Notes: generated from the letters alone by a model not told the origin. Positions 17,905 through 28,014 are shown, numbered from the stretch's first letter. The stretch: DNA of 64,000 bases from Bacteroidota bacterium (GCA_023417815.1 JAEZEI010000064.1:62001-126000); one strand, 5' to 3'. Numbers and translations are program-made.

Positions 17905-20739
17905 TTACCGGACCGGAACTCCATCAACGGTCAGTTCCACAATCTCATAGCCAAGTTTTGAAAGACCTGGTTTGATCAGTTCCTTATCCCCAACCAAAAC
18001 AATATTCAACTTTGACGGATCGATATATTTTGTGGCGATCTTATCAATATCAGCTTTTGACATACTGTTCAGGATGCCCATTTGCTTCTTTACATAATCA
18101 TGTTCAAGACCATACTGCGCGATCCTGTTCAGGAAAGCAGCCTTTTGTGAACCTGTTTCGTAAGCCCTTGCATCTGCCTGGCCGATAGAGTTACGCATGA
18201 ACGTTATTTCGTCCGGTTTTATCCCGTTCTTCAGGTATCCTGTGATCTCATTAAGCACCTCTGTTAAGGCACTATCTGTTGCTGTTGCTTTAATACCACT
18301 TGAGAAAGTAAATTCGCCGGTGTATTTATCAGCATTGAAATTACTTCTCGCGCCATAGGTCCAGCCTTTGTCTTCCCTTAAATTAATATTCAGCCTGCTG
18401 TTAAAGGAAGCCCCCAGGTTATAATTGGCAAGTGTGGACTTATAATAATCCCCCGTTGCATCATAACGAAGCGGAACTACATGGCCCACCCTGAATTCTG
18501 TTTGGGCAGCCTTGGGAATGTCAACCAGGTAGATCTTTGTCTTCGCAGGTTGTAAAGCGGTCTTTACTTCCGGTAAAGTTACCTTATGGTCTGGCAGCTT
18601 ATCCAGGAAAGCCAGTTTTGGCAGTATGAATTTCTCGTCAACATCTCCTACAACAACTACTCGTCCACCATCAGATGAGATATAGTCGCGATAATAATTC
18701 TTCACATCATCAAGAGTAAGATTATTGATCGTTTCGGTGGTGCCATTCGCTGGTAGACCAAAAAGATTTCCCTGGCCATAATTCAGTGCAGCATACACAT
18801 TGCTGGCCACTGTGCTTGCAGATGTTCTGCTGTTCTTTATATTTTCTAAAAGCTGTTTCCTGATGCGGTTAAAGCTCTCTTCCCTGAACACCGGGTTCAT
18901 TATTCTTTCTTCGAGAAGCTTTATCGTCTTGTCAAGGTTCTTTGTTAAGGATGATACAGATATCACAGTAGCATCGGTGGAATTATCAACTCTTATTGAG
19001 CTACCCAGGGTTTCCAGTTCCAGGTCGAATTCCTCCGCAGAATAATTCTTTGTGTCTTCATTCATCATTGAAGCGAACATATTAGAAAGTCCTGCTTTTG
19101 AAAGATCCTTAGCCTCAGGAAGTCTCCCTCCTTTTAAATAGATTGAAAGGTTCACCACCGGCAGTTCATCATTCTTTGTTCCGATATATGCAAAACCATT
19201 CTTCAGCTTACCAGTCCATAGTTTAGGAACGGATACAACAGGATTTGGGCCTGCAGCCGGCATTACAGTACGGTCAAAATTATCTTTTGGCTTTGTGTAC
19301 TTTAAACCAGCATAACCGTAATCCGGTGATTTATACCCAGCCGGATCTACAGCATAATTATCCGGTGCAGCTTTCTGATCTTCCTTTCCTTTCGGTACTG
19401 CGCTTACCACCAGCCTGTTCTTTCCTTTTATATACTTATTGTAAACACGCATTACATCTTCACGGGTCACTTTATTATACATGTCCAGGAGTTCACCTAT
19501 CTTATTGGGGGTTCCCTGGTAAGTCTGGAATGCCGCCAGCTGGCTAACTTTTCCAGACACGCTTGCGAGCCTGTTAATAGTCCTGCTTTCATTCTGGCTT
19601 TTGAATTTGTCAACATCATCCTGTAGAATTCCGCGCTTCTCGAAATCAAGTAACGCCTGGTCTACCAGTTTTTCCATATCGGTAAGGGTATTACCCGGAT
19701 AAGGCGTAATGCTGAATATAAATTCACCTGCGAGTTCACTTAACGAACTGAAAGCAGAAGCCGAGAGGGCCTTTTGAGGTTTTACGAGTTGCTGGTAAAG
19801 CACCGAGTTTTTACCGCTGCCCAGAACCTGCGCCAGGCATGCCAGTGCTGCCATATCTTCATGATAATCCGGTACTGTTGGATATACAATCCTTAACTGC
19901 GGAATGCGGGCGTAATTATCAACATAGCTTGCATACCTGTTGGTTGTAAGTTGAACTGCTGGAAGTTTCACAGAAGAAACCTCAGGTCCTCTTGGTATGC
20001 TTCCAAAATATTTTTCAGCCAAACGAACTACATCAGCTGCTTTTACATTTCCGCCAACAGTCAGCGTAGCATTGTTAGGACCATACCAGCGAAGGAAGAA
20101 ATTTTTCAGGTCATCAACACTGCTGCGATCCAGGTCTTCAAGGTAGCCTATTGTAAGCCATGAATAGGGATGCCCGTAGGGATAAAGATTTTTTGCTGTT
20201 ACTTCGCCCAGCAGGCCATAAGGCCGGTTGTCGTAATTCTGTCCCCTTTCATTTTTTACAGTGGATCGTTGGATCTCAAACTTTTGCTGGGTTACCGCAT
20301 CAAGGAAAAAACCCATCCTGTCAGCTTCCATCCACAGTACCTTTTCAAGCTGGTTACTTGGTACGGTCTGGTAATAATTTGTCCTGTCCTTATTGGTACT
20401 TCCATTCAGGGTTCCACCTGCATCAGAAATGATCTTGAAGTGTTGTTCATCGGCAATATTATCCGATCCCTGGAACATCATATGCTCAAAGAAATGGGCA
20501 AAACCGCTTTTCCCTATCTCTTCTCTTCCTGAACCAACATGATACGTTACATCAACATGCACAAGCGGATCTGAATGGTCTTCATGAACCACAACTGTCA
20601 GCCCGTTTGAAAGCACATACTTTTCAAAGGGGATAACGATCTCGTCAGATTTTTTGGTAACTTTTTCAACAAGCTTCGTTTGCGCTGTTGTAAAAACTGA
20701 AATTGCCATAAGGCAGATCAATTGGGTAATCCTCAGCAT
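17905..20739 (-). CDS. M16-family zinc metallopeptidase, two modules
   Basis: The 944-residue protein starts with a signal peptide ending at TTAQ and carries two M16 modules in one chain. The first has the inverted zinc motif HFFEH at residues 82-86 plus the downstream Glu in ERGQNYDNRPYG. The second module (from about residue 510) has the fold but lacks the HxxEH residues, as expected for the inactive half. It would act in the periplasm or at the outer membrane on peptides or unfolded proteins. It has its own terminator and is divergent from the oxidoreductase gene at 20862. Confidence 0.94.
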   Translation of the reverse strand: MLRITQLICLMAISVFTTAQTKLVEKVTKKSDEIVIPFEKYVLSNGLTVVVHEDHSDPLVHVDVTYHVGSGREEIGKSGFAHFFEHMMFQGSDNIADEQHFKIISDAGGTLNGSTNKDRTNYYQTVPSNQLEKVLWMEADRMGFFLDAVTQQKFEIQRSTVKNERGQNYDNRPYGLLGEVTAKNLYPYGHPYSWLTIGYLEDLDRSSVDDLKNFFLRWYGPNNATLTVGGNVKAADVVRLAEKYFGSIPRGPEVSSVKLPAVQLTTNRYASYVDNYARIPQLRIVYPTVPDYHEDMAALACLAQVLGSGKNSVLYQQLVKPQKALSASAFSSLSELAGEFIFSITPYPGNTLTDMEKLVDQALLDFEKRGILQDDVDKFKSQNESRTINRLASVSGKVSQLAAFQTYQGTPNKIGELLDMYNKVTREDVMRVYNKYIKGKNRLVVSAVPKGKEDQKAAPDNYAVDPAGYKSPDYGYAGLKYTKPKDNFDRTVMPAAGPNPVVSVPKLWTGKLKNGFAYIGTKNDELPVVNLSIYLKGGRLPEAKDLSKAGLSNMFASMMNEDTKNYSAEEFDLELETLGSSIRVDNSTDATVISVSSLTKNLDKTIKLLEERIMNPVFREESFNRIRKQLLENIKNSRTSASTVASNVYAALNYGQGNLFGLPANGTTETINNLTLDDVKNYYRDYISSDGGRVVVVGDVDEKFILPKLAFLDKLPDHKVTLPEVKTALQPAKTKIYLVDIPKAAQTEFRVGHVVPLRYDATGDYYKSTLANYNLGASFNSRLNINLREDKGWTYGARSNFNADKYTGEFTFSSGIKATATDSALTEVLNEITGYLKNGIKPDEITFMRNSIGQADARAYETGSQKAAFLNRIAQYGLEHDYVKKQMGILNSMSKADIDKIATKYIDPSKLNIVLVGDKELIKPGLSKLGYEIVELTVDGVPVR

Positions 20740-20799
20740 ATATTCTCAATTTTGGGTAGTGAAGATCGATAAAACATATGAAAAATGATCAGCCAATTA

Positions 20800-20832
20800 T
20801 TTGAACGGCGTAATATTATAACGATACTTTTG
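20800..20832 (+). promoter_or_regulatory. promoter of the polysaccharide gene cluster
   Basis: TTTG at 20800-20803, a 21-base spacer and TACTTTTG at 20825-20832 match both elements of the Bacteroidota consensus exactly. It lies 29 bases before the ATG at 20862 and would drive the three-gene cluster to 24044. Confidence 0.65.
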
Positions 20833-20861
20833 CAGGAGCAGAATCATTAACCGGATCGAAT

Positions 20862-21872
20862 ATGTCAAAGCTGAATTTTGGTATCGTGGGTTGTGGGCGG
20901 ATCGGGCACAGGCATGCCGAACATATCATAAATAACGGCAACCTGATAGCCTTGTGCGACATAAATGAAAAGAATGCCCGAGACCTGTCCTTAGAATTCG
21001 GCGGAAGGCATTATATCTCCCTGGCTCAGATGCTTCTTTCGGAGCCTGACCTGGATGTAGTAAGCATTTGTACTCCTAATGGCCTGCATGCGGAACATGC
21101 CATTGAATGTTTAAATGCAGGTAAACATGTGCTCTGCGAAAAGCCGTTGGCAATCTCTTCCTCGGATGCCCGGCGAATGATAGAGGCAGCCAACAATGCA
21201 GGCATGAAGTTGTTTGTTGTGAAACAGAACCGGTATAACCCACCTGTTGAAGCCGTAAAAAAATTACTGGACTCTGATGGATTAGGTAAGATCTTTTCCT
21301 TCCAGCTTAACTGTTTCTGGAACCGTCCAAATGAATATTATAATGATACATGGCGGGGAACAAAACAGCTTGATGGAGGAACACTATTCACTCAATTCAG
21401 TCATTTCATAGATCTTTTATACTGGCTGCTGGGCGATGTGAAGGAAGTAAAGGCATTCACTGAAAACTTTCACCACCCCACCATCGAGATCGAGGATTCA
21501 GGTGTAGCGATAATTGAAATGCTGAATGGCGCAATAGGAACAATGAATTATACTGTTAATTGCCACCTGCAGAACATGGAAGGCTCACTATCCGTTTTTG
21601 GCGAAAAGGGAACAGTGAAGATCGGGGGCCAGTACCTCAATGAACTGGAATACCAGAATATTGCTTCAGGTAATCTTGAGAACATTCCGAAAGGAAATCC
21701 TGCAAACGCCTATGGCTTCTACCAGGGCAGCATGAGTAATCATGATAAGGTTTATGCAAATCTTGTGAGAGCCATAAAAGAGAACGATACAGATTTCGCA
21801 AGCGCATATGAAGGCATGAAAACGGTGGAAATAATCGAAAAAATCTACGCTGCAGCAAAGAACCATGGGTAA
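20862..21872 (+). CDS. Gfo/Idh/MocA-family oxidoreductase, WlbA-like
   Basis: The 336-residue NAD(P)-dependent sugar dehydrogenase has an N-terminal Rossmann motif GIVGCGRIGHRHAEH (residues 7-21) and the catalytic EKPLA motif (about residue 93). The segment VVKQNRYNPPVEAVK matches WlbA/WbpB enzymes, which oxidise C3 of UDP-N-acetylglucosaminuronate in the making of diacetamido-uronic sugars for surface polysaccharide. The two following glycosyltransferase genes support a role in glycan synthesis. The exact substrate is inferred. Its end overlaps the next gene by eight bases. Confidence 0.9.
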   Translation: MSKLNFGIVGCGRIGHRHAEHIINNGNLIALCDINEKNARDLSLEFGGRHYISLAQMLLSEPDLDVVSICTPNGLHAEHAIECLNAGKHVLCEKPLAISSSDARRMIEAANNAGMKLFVVKQNRYNPPVEAVKKLLDSDGLGKIFSFQLNCFWNRPNEYYNDTWRGTKQLDGGTLFTQFSHFIDLLYWLLGDVKEVKAFTENFHHPTIEIEDSGVAIIEMLNGAIGTMNYTVNCHLQNMEGSLSVFGEKGTVKIGGQYLNELEYQNIASGNLENIPKGNPANAYGFYQGSMSNHDKVYANLVRAIKENDTDFASAYEGMKTVEIIEKIYAAAKNHG

Positions 21873-22956
21873 TAAGGTCATTTATTTAACAGTAACCAAT
21901 GACCTCACTTATGACCAAAGGATGATGAGGATCTGCACTACCCTTGCCAACAATGGCTATAATGTAACGCTGGTAGGAAGAAGGCTAAAAAGCAGCAGCA
22001 TGCTTGAGAAAAGATCATACCAGCAAAAGCGTTTCTCCTGTCTCATAAATAAAGGCCCCCTGTTTTACCTGGAATATAATATGCGGCTTTTTCTTTACCT
22101 GTTAACCAGGAGATCCGATATTTTATGTGCTATTGATCTTGACACCATCCTGCCTGTTTACTTTGCATCCCTTTTAAAAAAATCAAAAAGGGTTTATGAT
22201 GCCCATGAACTGTTTTGTGAAATGAAGGAAGTTGTTGAACGGCCATTTATTTACAGGATATGGAAATGGATAGAGAAATTAACCGTACCTAAATTCAGCT
22301 ATGGCTATACCGTAAACCAACCTATTGCTGAGGAATTTAAAAAAATGTATGGTGTCAATTACGAGGTTATCAGGAATGTGCCTTTTAAATCCAGGCAAAC
22401 AGCGGGAAGTCAACGCAGCGATTATATATTGTACCAGGGAGCAGTAAACGAAGGCAGAAGTTTTGAAACTTTGATCCCTGCCATGAAAATGATAGATGCT
22501 AAACTGGTAATTGCAGGGGATGGAAATTTCATGGAGCGACTAAAGCAGCTTATTGTCGGCAATGATGTTGCCCACAAAGTTGAACTGGCTGGTATGGTTA
22601 GTCCCGACAGGTTAAAACTGCTAACATTGTCAGCAAAGGCAGGTATAACCATCTTTGAAAAGAATTCCCATAGTAATTATATGTCGCTGGCAAACCGTTT
22701 CTTTGATTATATCCAGGCAGGTTTACCCCAGGTTTGCGTGGATTATCCGGTGTACAGGAGTATTAACGATACTTATGATGTGGCAGTTCTTACTGAAGAT
22801 ATTTCCCCGGAAGCGCTGGCAGAAAAGATCAACATGCTGTTGACTGATACTGAACTTTGGATGAGACTTCATAATAATTGTAAAACAGCAGGCGCTGAAC
22901 TGAATTGGGAGAACGAAGAAAAACTGCTCGTGGATTTCTACAACAAAATTTATTGA
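21865..22956 (+). CDS. glycosyltransferase, GT4-like
   Basis: The 363-residue protein looks like a GT-B-fold glycosyltransferase. The N-terminal half contains YDAHELFCEM (about residues 110-120), a motif often seen in such enzymes. The C-terminal nucleotide-sugar half has YQGAVNEGRSFETLIPAM, LVIAGDGNFMERLKQL, VELAGMVSPDRL and the acidic-loop region GITIFEKNSHSNYMSLANRFFDYIQAG. It acts in the cytosol at the inner membrane, adding a sugar to a lipid-linked or protein glycan. The gene overlaps its upstream neighbour by eight bases and meets the next gene at an ATTGA junction. Confidence 0.88.
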   Translation: MGNKVIYLTVTNDLTYDQRMMRICTTLANNGYNVTLVGRRLKSSSMLEKRSYQQKRFSCLINKGPLFYLEYNMRLFLYLLTRRSDILCAIDLDTILPVYFASLLKKSKRVYDAHELFCEMKEVVERPFIYRIWKWIEKLTVPKFSYGYTVNQPIAEEFKKMYGVNYEVIRNVPFKSRQTAGSQRSDYILYQGAVNEGRSFETLIPAMKMIDAKLVIAGDGNFMERLKQLIVGNDVAHKVELAGMVSPDRLKLLTLSAKAGITIFEKNSHSNYMSLANRFFDYIQAGLPQVCVDYPVYRSINDTYDVAVLTEDISPEALAEKINMLLTDTELWMRLHNNCKTAGAELNWENEEKLLVDFYNKIY

Positions 22957-24044
22957 ATAAACATCTACATATAATTGCACATGATATTCCATGGCCTGCA
23001 CATCATGGAGGGTTAATGGATCTGTACTATAAGATCAGGACATTGTCCGGCATGGGGCTTCTGATTAATCTCCATTGCTTTTACAAGGGCGGACTTAACC
23101 ATCATAAAGAATTAGAGGATCTGTGCGAAAGCGTGCATTATTACAAAAGGAAGAAGAAAATTTCCCTGAACCTGCCTTATATTGTTAGTTCCCGCAGCAG
23201 CGATGAACTCAGGAAAAGATTATTGGAAGATGATTATCCAATTCTACTCGAAGGGATCCATTGTACAGCGCTGTTATCGGATGCTGAATTTGAAAACAGA
23301 AAAATGGTTGTGCGCCTGCATAATGTGGAGCATGTTTATTACCGCAGGCTGTTTGAACTGGAGGAAGGGATCAGGAAGATCTATTACAAGCGAGAAGCAG
23401 AATCTTTACAAAAGTATGAACGAGCCATCTCCGGCAAGGCTTTCTTTCTTGCTGTAAGTGAGGAGGATTGCCGTATTTACAGGGAGGAATTTGGAGCCGG
23501 GTGTGAGTTCCTGCCTGTGTTTCATCCTTGGAAACTAACTGCGCAAGAGGGTTTCGGTTCATATTATCTCTATCATGGCAACCTGGCTATAAATGAGAAC
23601 GAGAAAGCGGCAATCATGGTGCTGGAATCCATTGATCCGAAATACCTGGTCATAGCCGGGAAAGACCCTTCGGGAAGATTAGTAAGATTGGCGGGAAAAC
23701 TTGGCGCGAGGTTAGTTGCTAATCCTTCCGAAGAAAAAATGGAGGCGCTTATCAGGAATGCTCATATCAATATTCTCCCTTCGTTCAATCATACAGGAGT
23801 TAAATTAAAAATTCTGAATGCCCTGTTCAATGGAAGACATTGTATCACAAATATTCAGGGTGTTGCAGGTTCAGGCCTGGAAGGAATTTGCGAGATCGCG
23901 GAAGCAGGTGAATGGCGAAACAAAGTCGATAAATTGATGAAAGTTCCTTTCAGCACAGAAATGATCAATAAAAGGCAAGAGGTCCTCCTTTCAACTTATG
24001 ATAACACTACCGGTGCTAAAAAACTTATAGCATATTTATACTAG
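22953..24044 (+). CDS. glycosyltransferase family protein
   Basis: I place the start at the TTG at 22953, which overlaps the TGA of the previous gene; it gives the natural N-terminus of such enzymes (NKHLHIIAHDIPWPAHHGG). An ATG at 22905 in the same frame would add 16 residues inside the previous gene. The product of about 363 residues has a GT-B-like layout: LHNVEHVYYRRLF in the first half, LAINENEKAAIMVLESIDPKYLVIAGKDPSG and NILPSFNHTGVKLKILNALFNGRH in the second. It is the third gene of the cluster. Its last 20 bases overlap the convergent ftsE. Donor and acceptor are unknown. Confidence 0.82.
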   Translation: MNKHLHIIAHDIPWPAHHGGLMDLYYKIRTLSGMGLLINLHCFYKGGLNHHKELEDLCESVHYYKRKKKISLNLPYIVSSRSSDELRKRLLEDDYPILLEGIHCTALLSDAEFENRKMVVRLHNVEHVYYRRLFELEEGIRKIYYKREAESLQKYERAISGKAFFLAVSEEDCRIYREEFGAGCEFLPVFHPWKLTAQEGFGSYYLYHGNLAINENEKAAIMVLESIDPKYLVIAGKDPSGRLVRLAGKLGARLVANPSEEKMEALIRNAHINILPSFNHTGVKLKILNALFNGRHCITNIQGVAGSGLEGICEIAEAGEWRNKVDKLMKVPFSTEMINKRQEVLLSTYDNTTGAKKLIAYLY

Positions 24045-24714
24045 CATTATCCCAAACTTTACCCTTCTCAGTCTTAATGGTCCTTGCCGGGAATTTATTG
24101 ATCACGATATAATCGTGGGTGGCCATGAGGATAGTTGTATTGTAATCCCTGCTGATATGAAACAGCAATTGCATGATCTCATCGCTGGTTTCCGGATCAA
24201 GGTTTCCGGTAGGTTCATCGGCGAGGATGAGCTTTGGAGAATTGAGAAGCGCCCTTGCAATATCAACACGTTGCTGTTCTCCCCCACTTAATTCAAAAGG
24301 CATTTTAAATCCTTTCGTTTTCAGATTCACTTTATCAAGAACATCCGCAATCTTCTCGTTCATTAATTTTTCATCCTTCCAACCTGTTGCCTTGAGAACA
24401 AATTTCAGGTTTTCATTTACGTTTCGGTCAGTCAGCAACTGGAAATCCTGGAATACAACTCCCAGGTTCCTGCGAAGGAACGGAACGGTCTTCCAGGTTA
24501 TTTTACGGAGATCGTGACCGACTACCCATCCTTCCCCTTCCTTCAATTCGAGGTCTCCATAAAGGGTTTTCAACAGGCTGCTTTTACCTGTTCCGGTCTT
24601 TCCTACGAGGTAAACGAATTCACCTTTATCCAGGCTGATATTCACATCACTCAATACCAGGCTGTCGCCCTGGTATATATTTACGTTTCTTAATTCTATT
24701 ATTGACTGACTCAT
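24025..24714 (-). CDS. ftsE: cell-division ABC transporter ATP-binding protein FtsE
   Basis: The 229-residue ATPase has Walker [11 protein letters not shown] (residues 37-46), the signature [15 protein letters not shown], Walker [13 protein letters not shown] and the switch histidine in MATHDY. Sequence and length fit FtsE, which with FtsX controls peptidoglycan hydrolases at the division site from the inner membrane. No ftsX lies next to it here, so the partner must be elsewhere; a LolD-type lipoprotein exporter ATPase is the main alternative. Confidence 0.85.
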   Translation of the reverse strand: MSQSIIELRNVNIYQGDSLVLSDVNISLDKGEFVYLVGKTGTGKSSLLKTLYGDLELKEGEGWVVGHDLRKITWKTVPFLRRNLGVVFQDFQLLTDRNVNENLKFVLKATGWKDEKLMNEKIADVLDKVNLKTKGFKMPFELSGGEQQRVDIARALLNSPKLILADEPTGNLDPETSDEIMQLLFHISRDYNTTILMATHDYIVINKFPARTIKTEKGKVWDNASINML

Positions 24715-24791
24715 GGCTTGAATGGATTGCTACAAATTTATGGGATTGATCCGAGTTCCTCTTGCTTATGGAGTGAAATAAAGATTAATGC

Positions 24792-25952
24792 CTAAAATAC
24801 CAGTGTTTCCTCCGGAAGAACGATCCTGAGCTCCTTTTTATCAGAGGGTTCAACCCTACCGATTACCTGTGCACCAATATTGAACCTTTCTGCCATTTCA
24901 ATTACCTTTCCTGCATAATCTTCACTGCAGTATATTTCCATCCTGGTTCCCATGTTGAACACTTCGTACATTTCACGGTTGGAACTGCCACTGTTCCTTT
25001 GCAACAGGCTAAAAACGGGTGGTGGAGAAAAAAGTGCATCTTTTACAATGCGCATATTGCCGGGCAGGTATTTTAAGCATTTGGTCTGCCCTCCGCCGCT
25101 GCAATGGATCATCCCGTGAATTTGATGATCCTCTTTCAATAATCCTGAAATAACCGGTGCGAATGTCCGGGTTGGGGATAAAAGTAATTTGCCTACGGGA
25201 AGATCTTCAACGCCGGAAGGATCTGTCATACGGGATGCACCAATATAAGTCACATCCTTTTCAAGGGCAGGCTCAAAGGTCTCAGGAAAATTTTCGCGAT
25301 AATGGGAGGATAATGCATCATGACGGGCGCTTGTGAGACCATTACTTCCTATACCACTGTTATATTCTGTTTCATAATTGCATTTGCCGAAAGAAGCCAA
25401 TCCCACGATCACATTTCCTGGAGCGATCTTATCATTAGTGATCAACTTATTTTTTGGCCATCTGCAGGCCATTGTACCGTTCACTGCAACTGTTCTTACC
25501 ACATCACCAACATCCGCAGTTTCACCACCCAGGTAATGAATGTTTACGCCGAAGTCGCGGAGCTTTTGGAATAATTCGTTCGTGCCGTCAATGATCTCCT
25601 TCAGCACATCACCTGGGATCAGTTTTTTGTTCCTGTCTATTGTGGAATTGAAAACAATATTATCGTGAATACCCACGCACAAGAGGTCGTCGAGATTCAT
25701 CACCACTGCATCAACTGCAATTCCTTTCCACACAGAAATATCTCCGGTTTCTTTCCAGTACAGGTATGCAAGTATGCTTTTAGTTCCGGCACCGTCTGCA
25801 TGCATAACATTCACAAATTCCGGATCCTTACCAAGGTAGTCAGGATATATTTTACAAAATGCATTTTTATAAAGCCCTGCATCCAGATCCTTTACAGCAT
25901 TATGCACTTCCTCCTTCTGGGCAGAAACTCCTCTTTTATTATACAGACTCAT
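24792..25952 (-). CDS. purM: phosphoribosylformylglycinamidine cyclo-ligase (AIR synthase)
   Basis: PurM closes the imidazole ring in purine synthesis using ATP. The ATG at 25952 gives MSLYNKRGVSAQKEEVH, the usual start of the Bacteroidota form; the frame is open a little further upstream to 25994. The product is 386 residues, somewhat longer than the roughly 345 of enterobacterial PurM. Family motifs seen are HADGAGTKSILAYLYW, DAVVMNLDDLLCVG, YLGGETADVGDVVRTV and MIHCSGGGQTKCLKYL. It is divergent from ribF, with about 67 bases between the two starts. Confidence 0.92.
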   Translation of the reverse strand: MSLYNKRGVSAQKEEVHNAVKDLDAGLYKNAFCKIYPDYLGKDPEFVNVMHADGAGTKSILAYLYWKETGDISVWKGIAVDAVVMNLDDLLCVGIHDNIVFNSTIDRNKKLIPGDVLKEIIDGTNELFQKLRDFGVNIHYLGGETADVGDVVRTVAVNGTMACRWPKNKLITNDKIAPGNVIVGLASFGKCNYETEYNSGIGSNGLTSARHDALSSHYRENFPETFEPALEKDVTYIGASRMTDPSGVEDLPVGKLLLSPTRTFAPVISGLLKEDHQIHGMIHCSGGGQTKCLKYLPGNMRIVKDALFSPPPVFSLLQRNSGSSNREMYEVFNMGTRMEIYCSEDYAGKVIEMAERFNIGAQVIGRVEPSDKKELRIVLPEETLVF

Positions 25953-26002
25953 AGCTGCAAAACTACAGGCAGAGCCCAAATATTCCATTTTCAATTATCA
26001 AC

Positions 26003-26010
26003 TACATTTG
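26003..26010 (+). promoter_or_regulatory. candidate -7 box of ribF
   Basis: TACATTTG matches TAnnTTTG and ends nine bases before the preferred ribF ATG at 26020. The earlier in-frame ATG at 26008 lies inside this box, which argues for the later start. Confidence 0.45.
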
Positions 26011-26019
26011 CACCTTTCA

Positions 26020-26958
26020 ATGAATCTCTACAAGGATATAACGAAGCTGCCCGCGTTCAACCGACCGGTAATAACAATCGGAACATTTGACGGGGTTCAT
26101 CTTGGCCACAGGATGGTTCTGGACCAGCTGGTTGCCGAAGCGAAAATGAAAGGCAGCGAATCCATTGTGATCACATTTGAACCGCACCCAAGGCATATAT
26201 TATCTTCCCACCCGGTGATATCCTTATTATCGACTCCTTCTGAAAAATACAAAATGCTTGAGGAAGCAGGAGTTGATAACGTGGTCGCAATAAATTTTGA
26301 TAAAGAATTTGCTGCCCAGGGTGCCCGGGATTTTGTCCGGAACTTTTTAATTGAAAAGTTTCATCCTTCGGTGATCATTACCGGGTACGACCATCGGTTT
26401 GGAAATAACCGGGAAGGTGATTACCATTTACTGGAAGAGGAAGGTACAATTGCAGGTTTTAAGGTAAAAGAAATTCCGGGGCACGTGGTTGAAAAGATCA
26501 CGATCAGCAGCACTAAAATCAGGGAAGCGCTGAAGATGGGAGAGGTGGAACTGGCAAATCAGCAATTAGGCTATAATTACAGGCTAGGTGGCAAAATAAT
26601 ACATGGAAATGAACTGGGAAGTAAAATTGGTTTCCCTACAGCAAACCTGGAGGTGCATCGTGAAAAGCTTATACCTGCAGATGGCGTATATGCAGTTAAA
26701 GCTGTGATCAATAATGAACTCTTACCAGGGATGATGAATATAGGGTACAGGCCCACTGTCGATGGAACTAGCCGGGTGATAGAAGTGCATATCCTTGATT
26801 TCAACAGAGAGATCTATGATGAAAACCTGGATATCCTTTTTTACAAAAGGCTCCGGGATGAAAGGAAATTTGATGGTATAGAAGCGTTAAAAGCACAGCT
26901 TGCTAATGACAGGCAAGAAACGAAGGCTTTCTTCTCTGTCAACCAAGGATCATTTTAG
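26020..26958 (+). CDS. ribF: bifunctional riboflavin kinase/FAD synthetase
   Basis: RibF makes FMN from riboflavin and FAD from FMN in the cytosol. The N-terminal FAD synthetase (nucleotidyltransferase) domain shows TIGTFDGVHLGHRMVL, FEPHPRHIL, GYDHRFGNNREGD and ISSTKIREAL. The C-terminal riboflavin kinase domain shows HGNELGSKIGFPTANLEV and GVYAVKAVINNEL. The chosen ATG at 26020 gives MNLYKDITKL and 312 residues, normal for the family. Its last 20 bases overlap the convergent holA. Confidence 0.95.
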   Translation: MNLYKDITKLPAFNRPVITIGTFDGVHLGHRMVLDQLVAEAKMKGSESIVITFEPHPRHILSSHPVISLLSTPSEKYKMLEEAGVDNVVAINFDKEFAAQGARDFVRNFLIEKFHPSVIITGYDHRFGNNREGDYHLLEEEGTIAGFKVKEIPGHVVEKITISSTKIREALKMGEVELANQQLGYNYRLGGKIIHGNELGSKIGFPTANLEVHREKLIPADGVYAVKAVINNELLPGMMNIGYRPTVDGTSRVIEVHILDFNREIYDENLDILFYKRLRDERKFDGIEALKAQLANDRQETKAFFSVNQGSF

Positions 26959-27934
26959 CCACCATTTCTTTTAACAGGGAACTACTACCGGATCCCGGGT
27001 CATTGATCCCAAGAGATCTTAAATTATAATGGTTCAGCAACAGGATCAATCTCTCCACTCCTTCATAACCATAATTGGAAACTATAGCCTGGGCCTGCAT
27101 AATACTGTCTCTTCTAAAAAAAACAGGTTTCAGGGCAGCATCGGAAAAATCCCCGGATGAAAAAAGAGAATGCACTTTTCCTATCCCGGAGTATAAAGCC
27201 GGGAGCGCCATTTGTATCGGAACTGCTTTTGGATCAGCTTCGAAATAATTAAGGATGCGGATGGCATGAGCGAGGTCCTTTCTTGCTATCGCTCCCAACA
27301 ATTCAAAGATGTTGTATTCTTTACTGATACCAATGTACTTTTCAATATCATCCTCTGTAATTGTATCCCCTGATAGATTGATCGTAAGCTTTTGTATCTC
27401 ATTCGCAATCCTTGAAAGATCATTTCCAATATGATCTTCCAGGAGTGTTACGGCTTTGCCGGAGATCTTTAACCCGGAAGAACTAACCAGGTCTTTTATC
27501 CAACCCGCAACCTGGTTTTCAAAGAGTTTATTGGAAAGAAGTATCTCCGCATTTTTATCCAGTGCCTTCCAGAATGCTTTACGCTTATCAAAGGTCTTTC
27601 CCTTGTAACCTATTACAAGAATGGTTGAGGCAAGAGGATTTTCAATGTAAGGTTGTAGCTTCTCAATGTCCCTCATTTGCTGGGCTTCCTTAAGAAGAAT
27701 TACCTGTTTTTCCGCAAACATTGGATAGCGCTTACAGGCATTCATTACCTCCTGCCATTCAGCATCACGTCCATAAAAAAGGGTTAGGTTAAAGGCAGAT
27801 TCCGATTCATTAAGTATCTGATGTTCTGCATACTGCATCACCTGGTCAATAAAAAAATCTTCCTCTCCGTGCAGCCAGTAAACAGGTTTGAAAACACCTT
27901 TTTTCCAGTTATTTATTATCTTTTCAACACTCAT
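26939..27934 (-). CDS. holA: DNA polymerase III subunit delta
   Basis: HolA is the clamp-loader subunit that opens the beta sliding clamp. The 331-residue protein has the family pattern: YWLHGEEDFFIDQVM near residue 18, ACKRYPMFAEKQVILLKEAQQM near residue 67, a central AAA+-like fold without Walker motifs, LEDHIGNDLSRIANEIQKL near residue 166, and a helical C-terminal domain. Length is normal. It overlaps the ribF 3' end by 20 bases on the opposite strand. Confidence 0.95.
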   Translation of the reverse strand: MSVEKIINNWKKGVFKPVYWLHGEEDFFIDQVMQYAEHQILNESESAFNLTLFYGRDAEWQEVMNACKRYPMFAEKQVILLKEAQQMRDIEKLQPYIENPLASTILVIGYKGKTFDKRKAFWKALDKNAEILLSNKLFENQVAGWIKDLVSSSGLKISGKAVTLLEDHIGNDLSRIANEIQKLTINLSGDTITEDDIEKYIGISKEYNIFELLGAIARKDLAHAIRILNYFEADPKAVPIQMALPALYSGIGKVHSLFSSGDFSDAALKPVFFRRDSIMQAQAIVSNYGYEGVERLILLLNHYNLRSLGINDPGSGSSSLLKEMVAKMILG

Positions 27935-28006
27935 TACTAAAGAATAACCGCAAACTAATTAAAATCCAATTAGTGTTAATATGCAATTAACAACCTTAGT
28001 TTGGCA

Positions 28007-28014
28007 TAGTTTTG
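28007..28014 (+). promoter_or_regulatory. candidate -7 box of the coiled-coil protein gene
   Basis: TAGTTTTG matches TAnnTTTG, about 85 bases before the ATG at 28099. The upstream element is not clear. A 7-bp inverted repeat ACTAATT/AATTAGT lies about 35 bases further upstream between the divergent genes. Confidence 0.35.
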
